NCBI GenBank assembly: GCA_963970005.1 | Contig: CAXAMN010026361.1 | Coordinates: 1,584,238-1,648,237 of the forward strand | Length of the DNA: 64,000 nucleotides | Source: Durusdinium trenchii | Lineage: Eukaryota > Sar > Dinophyceae > Suessiales > Symbiodiniaceae | Direction: 5' to 3' | Shown: in pieces, positions 1-12,600 of the stretch | Layout of the letters: each line of letters opens with the position of its first letter | Position numbering within the stretch: position 1 is the stretch's first letter | Program-made: the position numbers and the translations under genes | Notes under the pieces: model-generated | The model's database searches: none | Told to the model about the DNA's origin: nothing | The model's input: the letters and a program-made list of their open reading frames with translations, nothing else

Positions 1-564
1 TGAACATGTTGCATCCGTCAAAGAGATGCGGACACAGAACAAGGCACAATCGTTTTGATCTATTCAAGGACTAGGCATGGCACGATAGTTTTGATCACCA
101 GCCTGTAGCTGCATAGCTTCATTCACCATTGTCATCAAATAGTCCTTTGATTATGAAGTGAATCCTTTCCTTTGGGGGAATCTTGCAACATGTTCTAAAG
201 CTTCTTTTTTGCTTCATACTGCAGCTTTCATAACTTTGCTACGATCGTGGCCTTTTATACTAGAAGCCTCACAAACACCAGAGCAACGTGTATGAAATTC
301 TGGAACAACTCAACAACAAACAACAGCAGTCTGGTTTTCTATCGACAAACCCCCATCTCACAGGGGGTGCGGGTCAACTTGATATTTTACCTTCCGAACG
401 ACACGACATAAACATTCCCTCCTCTCCACTGAAACTTCCAGTGGTGTATTCATGGGATCTTTGTTCGGAGGTTCCGTGTTTCGGAAAAAAATAACAAATG
501 TGCGTCTCCCATGCGTCTCCATGCGCGTCTCCGTGCGCATCCGTCGCATCCGTGTTCTTCCCAG

Positions 565-630
565 GTCAGGCAATTGGAGCTCGACCGGGCAAGGAAAATC
601 TACGGGCGTGCCATCGCTGAGTGCCAGAAG
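565..630 (+). CDS. CRNKL1: CRNKL1 exon, HAT repeat
   Basis: 66 bp, phase 0 in and out. It follows acceptor CCCAG and encodes a HAT repeat containing LELDRARKIYGRAIAECQK. It aligns without gaps to the repeat that follows the 'YAQFE' strand in animal CRNKL1. The donor is GC (gcgcaa). Earlier exons of the gene are not visible in positions 1-564. Confidence 0.75.
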
Positions 631-3369
631 GCGCAATCTGACAGTCCCCATGTTGGGCGGTTTGTGGAGGTGCTATGAAGATGTGGAGCACACAGAAAAA
701 GGCCGCCTGTGACATGTGGAGATCCCCATGACACCGAAACCACCTGAGCTCAACTCGTTTCAACAGATCCCGTCTTCCACGTCCAAACCCTGAGTTGCTC
801 GTTGCGATCGTTGGTTGAGCTCCATGCGAGGAGCGGATTTTCTTAGACTATGCCGACTTAGAGATGCGATTGGGCAACATCGATAGATGTCGCAACTTGC
901 ACTGTTTATTGATGCGTGTTTCGGTTCTCAGAATAGCCTGATGCCAGGCCCAGACTTACTTTGGTGATTAATGTCTTAAAGTGTTTGGATACGGCAACGG
1001 CGGTCGCACAGCAGCGAGTGCCAAGGTACAATCTATGGCAAGTTCTTGGAGGCCATGAATCTGTGGAGTGACTTTCGCAAGAGGATTCTGGCAGAACAAG
1101 CAATTGATTCTAGCAGTGTAATTCTGAGTGGATATTCACAACCAGCTGGCCATTTCTGGCTTGGCATGTGCTGTTGCAGGTGCATCCACACAATCCAAAG
1201 GCTTGGACTGTCTACGTTGACCTCGAGGAGATTGCTTCGTGATACTCTTCGGAGGCCAAACCCAAGTGGTGGAAAGCCTTGAAGGTACGGGATCATTCCG
1301 GAGAGTGGCGAAGTTCTCTTCAGAGTGGCAGAGTGGAGACCTTTCTGCATCGCTGCATCGGCAGGACTCAGTGGGAGAGATAGAGCGAGCTCGAGCAGCT
1401 TGGGCGAAGTTACGAATGAAGTCATCATGTCTCTTCATACTAATTAAATTCTATTTACTTATTGTTTCTATTACTAGCTTCTTGTTACTAGTAGCACGGC
1501 CAGGAGCCCCTAGTTGCGTCCTTGCTCCTAGTAGTAAGGCCAGGAGCCCCTAGTAGCGTCTCATTTCCCTTCATAGCAATGAATGCTTTGCATGCTTCCA
1601 CCTGAGGCTCTTTGCAATCTTGCCATTACTCAGGATAGCCCGCGATTCAGTCTTGCATTATTTGATGTTCTTTTCTTTTTTCTTGGTATACTATTGCACC
1701 TCACGAAGCATCGCTTGTGTAGTCTTCTGTCCTTGGCACTGGCTTCAATGAGTGCATCCTGGAATTCCAGGATTCAAGAATTGACCGTTCCTGTTGAAGA
1801 ATGTCAAGCTCTCTGTTCTTGATTTTGCGAGGTTCATGCTTAGTAAGGCTTTGTAAGGCTTAGTATGCAGTATAGTCTAGTGACAAAAGTCGAAGTACGC
1901 ACGTAGCATAGACATGCGGGTCGTTTTTCGACTGGTCATTTTGTCAGGAGCGCTTGGACATGCCAGAGCTCGTGTGGAAGCGCTTTATCGACCTCGAGGT
2001 GGGTCCTGTAGGCTACGCTAGCACTGCGCTAGCACCACTGGAAGAAAGGTGCAGAAAAGAGATGTCAATCTTGGTTTTGCCGAGCGCTAACGTAGTGGGA
2101 AGAAGCACCCCAAGTGTCTTGGTTGTCGATGAATGTGGCTCCTTTCAACGAACGCTGAGCCAAGTGGCTATTTCCAAGGTTATTCAGACGGACTAGAACA
2201 GCTTTCGATATCAGTTCTAGTTTTGTCTAGCATGTTGCATAAAAGCAGGACAACTCTTGACGGAAGTTTTCAACCTGTCAAGTCACACAACCTCTCCCAT
2301 CGCCCAAAACCATCGAAGAACGAGCAGCACAGAACGGCACACGCTTTTTCACGGCCCCACGCGTGCGTGAACGAATGCCACAAACGCCACTCACTCCTCT
2401 TTTTTCACGCCCAGAGCGCTCCGCGAGTCGGTTGCCCCCCCATGGATGAGCCTCGCGAGTCGGTGCCGCCCATCGTCCGTGCACGCTTTGGCCTGGAACA
2501 GCGCTGCGCCTATCGGCATGCGGATCTCTATGATGAAGAAGTGCCCGAGGCGAAGATGTGAAGAGCCACCCTGTCCGGGAAACAGCGTGGTGCATGACTA
2601 GACAGATGTGATGGTCAAGTCAGGGATGGTGATTGGAGTGATAGAATCTGATAGAACAGACTTTTTGGGTGTGGATTTTGCAGAAGACTTCTCTTTGAAG
2701 GCGAAAGTTTCACGTGAGGTGAACGTTTCAAAAGAGTTGACACTTTTACCTTTGCCAAAGTGTTGTTCTGATGCGTGGACTGAGCCAGGTGGACCTAGAG
2801 ACGGTGATTGCTAAACCAGAGCTGGGCGCAGAATGTGCCGTCAAGAACTTTGTTCTGCTGGGAGATCAAAATGCTGGCAAGTCGACGATGTTACACAGCT
2901 GCTTCACTTGGATTTACAGCATTTTGATGCATTTGTTTTTGCAGTGAATCTTTGAATCCGAAGCATGGGTGGGCCCCTTGCAATTCCTCACATGTACACA
3001 GGGCAAACCACTGCAAGGCAGAAAAAACATCTTTTCCAAGTCCCCAGAAAGACACCTTGGTGCCTTGGTGACCATTTACGGTCTGAGGCTTTTGTCGAAG
3101 TGGAGACGCTGGATTCATGCAGCTCTCTTCGCTTCTGCCAATTCTTTCCAGCTCTTTCATCAACACCCGGATGCTGGGACTATGAGGGCAAGAGGTTGAA
3201 CATGAAGCAGTCTTCAAGACATGACACCCTGACAGTTCCCAAGACTCGAGATCCTACTTTGCCGCTGCCGGAGCAGGAGCAGCAGTAGGAGTAGTAGGAA
3301 TAGAATAGGAGTAGTAGTGGTAGTATGGTAGTAGTGGTAGTAGTCGTAGTCATAGTCGTAGTCGTAGTC

Positions 3370-3403
<34 letters not shown>

Positions 3404-3619
3404 GAGGAGTAGGAGTAGGAGTAGTAGGAACAGTAGGAGGAGTAGGAGGAGTAGGAGTAGGAGTAGGAGTAGTAGTAGGAGTAGGAGTAGGAGTGGGAGT
3501 GGGAGTGGGAGTGGGAGTCGGAGTCGGAGTAGTAGTAGTAGTAGTAATAATATTATTAGTAGTAGTAGTAGTAGTCGCAGTAGTAGTAGTAGTAGTAGTC
3601 GTAGTAGTAGTAGTAGCAG

Positions 3620-3659
<40 letters not shown>

Positions 3660-6600
3660 CGCAGTAGGCATATGAGTGAGAGTATGAGTATGAGTAGGAG
3701 CAGAGTAGCAGTAGCAGCAGTAGCAAGAGCAGACGTCCATTTCGTACTGTCCAGGATGGTTCCCCACAGCTTGCTGGACGATCCGGACGAGCCATTGAGT
3801 GCGATTCGGGATGAGCTTCCCTACATGGACACGGACATTGCTCGTGGTTTGGTGCAATGAAGGCAATGTCAGTACACTCCCGGCTACTAACGAGGCGACG
3901 GAAAATTGCAAAGTTTGTCCATTTTAAAGAACATTTCCATTGCCTCGTTAGTGAAGGGTAGTCTTTGTATGTCTTTGTCCTGTTTTGCGACCTTCTCCAC
4001 CTATCATAAATTGCAGCAAGTACCTGACTGGAAGGTGCATACATTGCGAGACTTCTGGATGTACAAGCTACTGGGATCCAGAGGTTCAGGCACATTGCAA
4101 GGTTCCATATTTGTTCACCTCAAGACCGGTCTTCGATTCGAAAAACAGACGACCTAGGACCTATTTGCCCAGATAGCTAGAAGCAGCCTAGGGGTTCTTA
4201 CTTCTCTTCAAACCAGGAGCCTGTGGTGGAGAATCACCTGTCCCAGGGTCTAACCGTCTCGAAGCCTGTCTCCCAGCTTGTCTCCTATCATAGTTTGGTG
4301 GCGCGTCAGCAGTGGCATGGCAACATGCTGACATTCTAAGATGGTGTGATGACATGTTGTCCTCCAGCCGTGGAGTTGTGCTGTTTTTCTGTCCCAAGTC
4401 GAAAAATATATATACATATATACGTATGGCATAGCTATTTGTGGAACGGAAGGTGTGCAGTGTGCGTCATGGCCGGGGAAGAGACCTGTCTCTGACCTCA
4501 GAGACCTTCCGTTCACTTTCTCTTCCAGCTAAACTGGAACATGAACGGTGAGTGTTCGGTTTTTAGGTCTCAAATTTCATTTCGTGTGAACACCTTCTAT
4601 ATATAATCGCTGGTGAACGTGGTGTTTGTTTGTGCAGAGCACCTCGGGCTTTGAAACTGAGGTGATGCTGACCCTGGAGAACTTTGGTTTCTTTTGTCAA
4701 GAGTTTGGCCTTTGGAATCCTGCTGAACCAACTCCAAGCTTTTTGGACTTCGACCCTGAGGCGACATGTTAGTATTGAGTGATTCTAGTGGCAGCTTCTA
4801 GTGATTCTAGTGGAGTTTTCATGTTGTTTGAAGGAATCCTAAATGTTCCATCGCATCTTGCTGGAGGTGAAGGGACTAGAGCCATCTCATCTTTTAGCAC
4901 AAGACCATGTAAAGAGGCGGTAGGCTGAAGTTTCCGTGCAAACAGACAGGCCGAGATTGCAACTTCTTTGAACAATAACAGCAGATGCCTTTAGTATATA
5001 GATGTTTTTAATCGCACGGATTTCACATGTTTGTTTTGGACATGTGAGATGTTGGTGGGTCAAACAAAACCTAGGGCTGTGGTTCTTTGTCCTCCCATAG
5101 ACTACTGACTACTGCATTCTCTCTCTCTCTCTCACCTCGCAGCGACGGCAGGTGCGCTTCGTGGCGTTGCACTTCACGGAGCTGGGCGGGGACCACCTGG
5201 ATCGGCTGCTGCGCTTTGTGGGAAGCGGTGAAGGGCTGGAAGCACTGAAGAAGACAGAGGACATTGAGGATGAATCCTTCTGGAAAGACATGCATGAGGC
5301 GGAAAAACAACGGGGAAAACACGAATCCTGAGAGGTTGCAATGAATAATGTGGATGACTGCCATTCTAGTGATGTGTCTTGAATTTGTTCACTGTGCAAT
5401 TTTTAGCGACCTTAGCAGCTAATTGGCTGGCTGCTTTTTCAGCGCTGCGCCTGAGGTGCTCTTGGGGTCACTGCGCCTGTTGAGGGACACCTCCTGCCGC
5501 TGTGCCTTCTTCATCAACTGCACCAGCCTCTTCTGCGAAGGCACGTTGCAGAGGAAGGCACTACGGCCGACGCTGAGGAAACTAAAGTTCTTGGACGAAG
5601 TGCTGGGTGCCTCGCTGCTATTTGAGATCAAAACATCAAAGACCGAAAACAGCACCACTTAGAAGAGCCATGGTGCTTCTTGGCCCCAGCGAGAACATGG
5701 GCATCGTAGAGATTCAACACCTGCTAAAGCGACATTCTTTCAGGGTTCTCAAAATCCGTGTTTTGTAGCTCTAGGGGCAAGGACGTTACTAGGGGCTCCT
5801 GGCATCGCCACTAGGGGCAAGGACGCTACGAACGGGGCTCCTGGCCTTACTCCTAGGAGCGATCGGGCGCTACTAGCTCACTTAGGTAGCGGAGAAATCT
5901 TGTAGGAACAGTCTCGCTTGACTTTCGATCTCCGGGCACTTGCGGGTTCACTCGAACAACACCGAGCGCCGAGTTCGGTCTGATTTTGGGATGGATCGCT
6001 GCGTTGGAACCTTCTCCGAATGGGGTTGAGGCAGATCCTCTTCCAAGAACTGAGATGCTGAAATGGGGGAGACTTCAGTGCTTCAAGAGAACTGAGGTGG
6101 AAAGGAGATCCTTTTCTATTGTGCTCGCACCGATGGTGTGCCTGTTACTATGTTTGATCCCCAGCGAGCCTGGGATGAAGCCCTCAAGGAGCTTGCAGCC
6201 TTCGCAGCAGAAGAATGTGCCTCGTCTCAGGTTGATTGGCTTCCTAAAACGAGGTGAATGACTTACTCATAGATGGCCCTGGAGCACGCTGAGCACACCC
6301 ATCATTTGATTTGTGAAGAAAAGTAGAACGATGCGTGGTACATGCAAGTTGAACAGCGACTTTTGCAGAGTTTAAGGTACAAAGGCCGCACCAAGAAAGA
6401 AACTCACGTCTTGGTCCCTGTTCAAATCCTTCTAGCATAGACGGGCACAACCCAGCACCTGAAGGCGGCCGACCAGAGCTGCCGTTGATGGACATCATGC
6501 CGGACAGCGCGCTGCATTGGCAACCGGACACAGCATTGGATGAATCTGCATTGAAAGAAGTGGTGGGAGAGGTCCCTGAAGAAGGAGAGAGTGCACCACT

Positions 6601-9600
6601 TTTGGCGCAGCTTGGAAGCCTATCAACATTTACATAGAAAACCGTATACCTATATAAACATATATATGTATATACATACCTTTGTATGTATAATGATTTT
6701 ACTTTCCTTTCCTATTCAGGTGACCAGCAAACCAAAAGGCCTTTCATACAGATCAAACTTCTGTCAAAGCAGACTGGTGCAACCTGGCACCGTCTCCAGT
6801 CTCTAGTCTTTAGTTTGGTGTTTGACACCATTTCCAATGCCCGTCTCTATCTCAGGTGGCTTCGCGCCTTTCTTTTGTGCATGTTGCGAAGCCTTGGATT
6901 CCGTCTTCAACTGGTGGCACTGGCTCCAGTGAGGAATTACCAGGCGAGCCGGGGCCGGCAGCTCTGTGCGGCGAGCGTTGTCCGGAATGTTGCAACCTTG
7001 CTGCAGTGTCTCGGATTTCATTCAGTCTTGGTTTTTGTTTTTTTGGGGGTCCGTGTCGGATCAAATGATTGGATGATTGCAGATGCGGACCCCAGAGGCA
7101 AATCTAATTATCGTAAATATGAATATATATATATATATATGTGTGTTTGTATGTACAGCCCATATATACTCCGCTAGGGTACTGCAGACACGTGACTCAT
7201 GACGTGTTTTGGCTCAAGGGAGAAAAGGCGTTCCGAAACGTCGAAACTCTGTTTTCATGGTAGCGCGTGAGCCCGGTGAAAGCGAAAGGGACCAAGCGCT
7301 GCGCATCAAGGAGGAGAGACATAGTAAGGTAGAGACCTCCGAGGAGGAGGATCAGGAAATCCCGGGAGCGGCCGATTCGGCCGCCCCGAGTGGAAAGGAA
7401 GAAAAGGAGGAGGAGCCTTTGCCAGCCACATCAGCGGCGGAACCAGCCGCGAACACCACTCCGGCGGTTGTAGAAACTGCCGAAACAACATCAGCGGTTG
7501 AAGGAACCGCGGAAACAAAAGAAGAAGAGACCACAAAAGAGACAGAAGGAGGAGAAGAAGAGAAGCCTGAACAAGACCCCACAGTAGAGCCAGAGGCTGA
7601 AGCGGCTGATCCAGCCGCACAGCCTTCGTCTGGCCGAGTGATCGCCGACTTCATCACATCCCCAGAAGGTGTCAAAACAGGTTGGAAGGTCCGTGGCATT
7701 CACACCAAATATACTGAAGCCAAGGTTGATCCCAAAGCGCCTTGGAGGGTGAAGAAGAATATTTGGGGACAGGTCAAGAAGCATCCAGAGCCACAGTCCG
7801 GATTCCGACTTCGAAGCAAGACTTCGCTTCAGTACCGGAGGCTCAAGGACCTGGTCAGGTTGCAGAAGAAGAAGGGTGTCATCACAGAAGATCTGAGGAG
7901 GCGCATCAAAGAGTTCGGAAAAGGGCGCACTCCACAAGAGATCAAAGAAGAGCGGGAAGAGCAAAAGGTCCGCAATCAAGAGAAGCGGACCAAGAAAAGG
8001 AAGACCTCAGAAGCGGCTGGTTCAGCCGAGGAGGAGGAGGTCGAAGAAGAAGAGTCGGTGAGCCAACCAAGTCCGGTTCGACAGCCTCGAACACCGGACG
8101 GGCCACCGCCGGCTAAGCGACCGCAAACCCGCGACACCGAGCGGGGACGGGCGGTCTGGGGACGTGCACTGGAGTTGAACCTCCGCATCGTCGCCCTAGC
8201 CAACGAACGGGCCCAGCGATTGACGATAGAAAATTGGAAATTAGAGAGCCCGTTCCAAGTGCGAAAGCTTGCGGCCGACGAACTTTGTGAGCAACGAAAC
8301 CTCAAGGGCACCGTTGCATTGGCCGCCATTCGCGAACTTTGGAAGACCCCCAACGACCAGGGAAAGAGAGGATCCAACGAGGCTTGTAGTTCTTGTGACG
8401 AACGACGGCAGGCACAGTTGCCCGTGGTTCAGGACTACATCAAGCGGCGTGGTCTTAAGGGACCTGCCCGCCTCGGATCCACCGCCAAGACAAAGGCGGC
8501 GCCAAAAGTGAGCCTGACACCTGGGCCGAAAGAGAAGGCCAAATCGAAGGCCGGACCAAAAGGGAAGGTCAAACCATCCGCCGCACCAAAAGTAGCGGCT
8601 AAAGCGAAGGCCACAACTGTGGGTCGTCGCCCGGAAGAACTCACACGGACTACTGTTGAAGTCCGTGGAGTGCCAAAACCTTCCGATCCTTGACCGGGCG
8701 AACCGCCCGCGACTGCCGCTGGAAAAGGAGCGAGCGGCAGCAGCAGCAGGGTTGAGAGTAGGAAACCATGGAACAGCAGGTCCAACAGCTGAGGGATATG
8801 GTACTTCAACTCCAACAGAACCAAACGAGGTTGGAGCAAGAGAATCAAGTGTTGAGGGAGTCTCAAGGCGGGGTGACAATGCTAGCCTCAGCCGTAGGAG
8901 AATTGGCTAAAAGCCTTGAGAAGAAAGAAGATAGGAGGAAGTCCCAAATCCTTATGGACACCAAAGGGTTGGGACGCCCTGAGAGTTTTGGGAATGTTGA
9001 AGGGGATTTTCGAAAATGGGCCAGGAGCATTGATAACCTGTTCATAACTACTTTTGGGAGAGAGTTCATTGAAGTCCTGGAGTATATTTTGGAGCAGGAA
9101 GACGCGATTGAATTGAGTGCTATGGAGTCCGCTTTTGGGACTGGAACCATAGCAGCTATCGATGATCTGGAGGATAAAGCTGATCAAATTCATCGCTTGC
9201 TCCTCACCCTAACCTCAGGTGAAACAGAAGATTTGATGGTAGGAGCTTCAAATGGGTTTGAAGCATATCGGCGAGTTCACCGCCGTTGGGATCCCCGAAC
9301 CTCGGGACGGAAACGCAATATACTTCGAGCGATTCTCCAACCGGAGAGAGTCAAGACATGGGCCGCGGTGAGGCCAGCGATCGAACAGCTCGAAGAGCTC
9401 ATCAGGCGGTACGAGTCTCGGAGGAGTGCCGCAGGGACCAGGGAGACCCTATCGGACGACATCAAGTCCGCTTCATTGGAGACGCTGGTACCCCCAGATT
9501 TGGAGAAACATCTTTTGTTGAACAAGAGTAGATTGACAACCTACTCATTGATCAAACAGGAGATTGAACTTGTCATTGAATCATCTCTCACATCAAAGTC

Positions 9601-12600
9601 ATCTGTTCCAAAACCAGGTTCATCAAGCTCCAACTACCAAGGACCACAACCAATGGATGTCGATTCGATCGGACAATGGATCGCAAGCCTGGTCAAAGGA
9701 AAAGGTAAAGGAAAAGGTAAGCAGGCCAAAGGTGATGGAAAGAAAGGCTCAAGCAAAGGGGGCTCAAGTAAAGGCTCAAACCCGGCTCAAGATATTACCT
9801 TCTACAATTGCGGTAAGAAGGGACACCGAGCGGCCGATTGCTGGAGCAAGAAACGGCCGGATGGAAAAGGCGATAAGTGGTCAGGTTCAGGCAAAGGAGA
9901 CAAGAGTGGTAAAGGTGGCAAAGGCAATAAAGGCAAAGGTGGGGTGGACGAAGCGGCAAAGGTAAAGCCGCAGGAAGTATGGAAGAGATGGACGATCCGG
10001 ATGATGGCGTTGAGCCAGCTCCGGAGGCTGATGTCGGAATGCTCATGGCAGACTTGAGTGGAATTGGAATGGCGGACACCTCATCCGCCGAAGAATGGAT
10101 GAAGTTTAACCTGGACACTGGAGCAGCCCAGACAGCCATCCCGAATGGCTGGGAGGACCGAGTGGTTGTCAGTGAAGGCAACGGAGTTGTATTCAAGACT
10201 GCATCAGAAGAGTTGGTGCCCAGTCAGGGCATTGGAACCTTTGAAGGGTTCGAGGAGAGCGGCAACAAATGCCGAGTGAAAGGTTCAATGGCCGATGTTC
10301 ACAAGCCATTGATTTCAGCATCCAAGTGCTTAGGCTTTGGAAGGATTGCAGTTCTTGATGCAAATGGCGGAAACTTGATTCCGCAAGGGTCCAAAGTTGG
10401 AAAGGCTGTCCAGGCGATCCTGGAGAAAGCGAACGCCGCAGAGCAGCGGAGTTGGATCCCTGTGTATCAGGAGCAGGGAGTGTACAACTTCTACTTGAGA
10501 AAGCCAGGGTATAAACCGACAAAGGAATGCTGTGGCATCGCAGAGTTGAACGCCGCAGGAGAAAGAGGAGATGCCTCTATGGATTCAGGCCGACCTGGTC
10601 CAGAGGGGCGAGAAGAGGATGATGAGTTGGAATTAGTTGATGAGGTTGAGAAACCCATCCAGATAAGAGCGCCGGAGGACCCAACTCCGGCTGAGATCGA
10701 AGAGCGCGAGGCGACAGGCCATGTGCAGTATCGAAGTTGGTGCCGGCATTGCATTGCTGGACGGGCTGTGGGACAGCCGCATCGGACAAGGTCCGAGGAA
10801 CAGAAGGCAAAGAGCCTTATGCCCACAGTGGCAATGGACTATACGTTCATGTCACGGGGTGGTGTGGAGGACGAGCGAGTGAAGCCGATCCTCGTAGTGA
10901 AGGATGAGAGGACACAGTCCTTAGCGGCGACCTTCGTGGACTCGAAGGGAGCGACGCCGTATGCAGTGAAGTTCGTGGCGAACTTCTTGAAGAACTTGGG
11001 ACACCGCAAGGTGGTTCTCAAGCCGGATGGTGAGCCATCCGTGGTAGCCTTGAAAGAGGCAGCGGCGAAAGAAACCGGCGCAGACTGGGTTTCGGAAGAG
11101 GCGCCAGTAGGAGACCATCAGGCGAATGGTCTGGCAGAGAACGCCTGCAAGGAGATCAAGCGTCAAGTACGAGTTCTCCGCAGCGCGTTGGAAGAGAAGC
11201 TCGGCAAAGAGCTTAAAGATGATGATCCTGCATTGGCATGGCTGCCAAGACAGGCGGGAGACCTGTTGAGCAGGTACAAGAAAGGTCAAGATGGCAGAAC
11301 GCCTGAGGCCAGAAGATGTGGAAAGCAATGGCGAAAACCTGCCATAGCTTTTGGTGAACGCCTATACTTTAGAGAAGTAGGCGAGGGAGTTCGTATCCTG
11401 AAAGAAGGACGCTATGTAGGGCACCACGGCCGAACAGGATCCATTTTAGTGATGACGGCCGATGGCGTGCGCAGAGGCACAGGAATCCGGCGGCTGAGTT
11501 CAGCCGACCGCTGGGACCCAAGTGATTGGGACCTTTTGCGGGGCTTACCGTGGGAGCACTCCGCGGCAAGGCCTGCCGGTGAGTTGATGCTCGAAGAGCG
11601 CCTTGTGGTACCACCTCCCAAGGAGGAACGAGTGGCACCACCACAGCAGAGGCGAGTGTACATCAGGAGAGAGGATGTGCACAAGCATGGAGCCACAGAA
11701 GGCTGCCCAGGATGCAGGTGCATCTTGGAAGACAAGAGGACGACCTTGCCGCGCACAGAGGCGTGCAGAGCAAGGAAAAGGATGAAGCTGGGCAAGCGAG
11801 ACTTGAAGCCCATGCAAAGAAGAGGAAAGAACGGCAACAGCTTGACACTGTAAAGCCGAAAGTCGTGGCCGGCAAGGACACTGACATCACGGCCGAAGAC
11901 GCGGCCGGAGAACCAGAGAAGAAAGAAGAAGCAAAGAGCGCAGGGTCGGGAAGCCCGCCGCCAACAGCGGCAGAGGGTGAGAAGACCTATATCCCGATGA
12001 CCCGAAAGAGAGATATGAGATGAAGAGGCAAGCAGCCGAGATAGAGAAGAAACCAGTGGCGAAAGCCAAGGTAGCGACAGAGCCCAAGAAGAGAACAGGA
12101 GAACTTAGGATAGATCCACCTGGGGCAAAGGTCAAGCCGAATCCAGCTCAAGGAACAAAGAGGTCGGCAGAGACCGCCGTAGAAGACCTTGATCCCAGAG
12201 TGGAAGAGAGTCCAAAGAAAACTGAGACGTTTTCGTATGTCAGGGTGGAAGCCAGATGCAGCAAACTTGGTAAAAGAGAAGGAGATCGCAAAGCAGCATC
12301 TGAAGAAGATCATTCAAGGAACCTATGAGGCAAATGACATCGAGATCTCTGAGCAAGAGATCGGAGACATCGCTCATTTGAGCATGCAGATGTCAGCAGT
12401 AGATATCATGGAGATCTACTCGCCCAAGAGGTTCACTGCGCTTGCAGAGCGCTACAAGTTGCGACCAGGTTTTGCGGTCGACTTGAATGAAATGAAAAGC
12501 GATGGAACATACTGGGACTTGAACAAGTCCGAAGATGTTCAAGAAGTGCACGACATCCTTGAGAAGGACGAACCGGCGCTTTTGACTGGTTCGCCACCGT

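Noticed and set aside
3180-3911. Long - strand frame rich in Thr/Pro, and poly-Val, poly-Tyr frames opposite or beside it
   Set aside because: Created entirely by the GTA trinucleotide repeat at 3283-3720.
4188-4516. Short - strand frames around 4.2-4.5 kb
   Set aside because: They overlap an intron of the nested NTPase gene and have no coding features.
7258-7274. Primer binding site matching a specific tRNA
   Set aside because: TGGTAGCGCGTGAGCC has the expected TGG start and position, but I cannot match it to the 3' end of a known tRNA from memory.
7306-8866. Long - strand frames opposite the retrotransposon ORF1 and Gag
   Set aside because: They mirror the Glu/Lys codon bias of the + strand; the + strand order and motifs explain the region.
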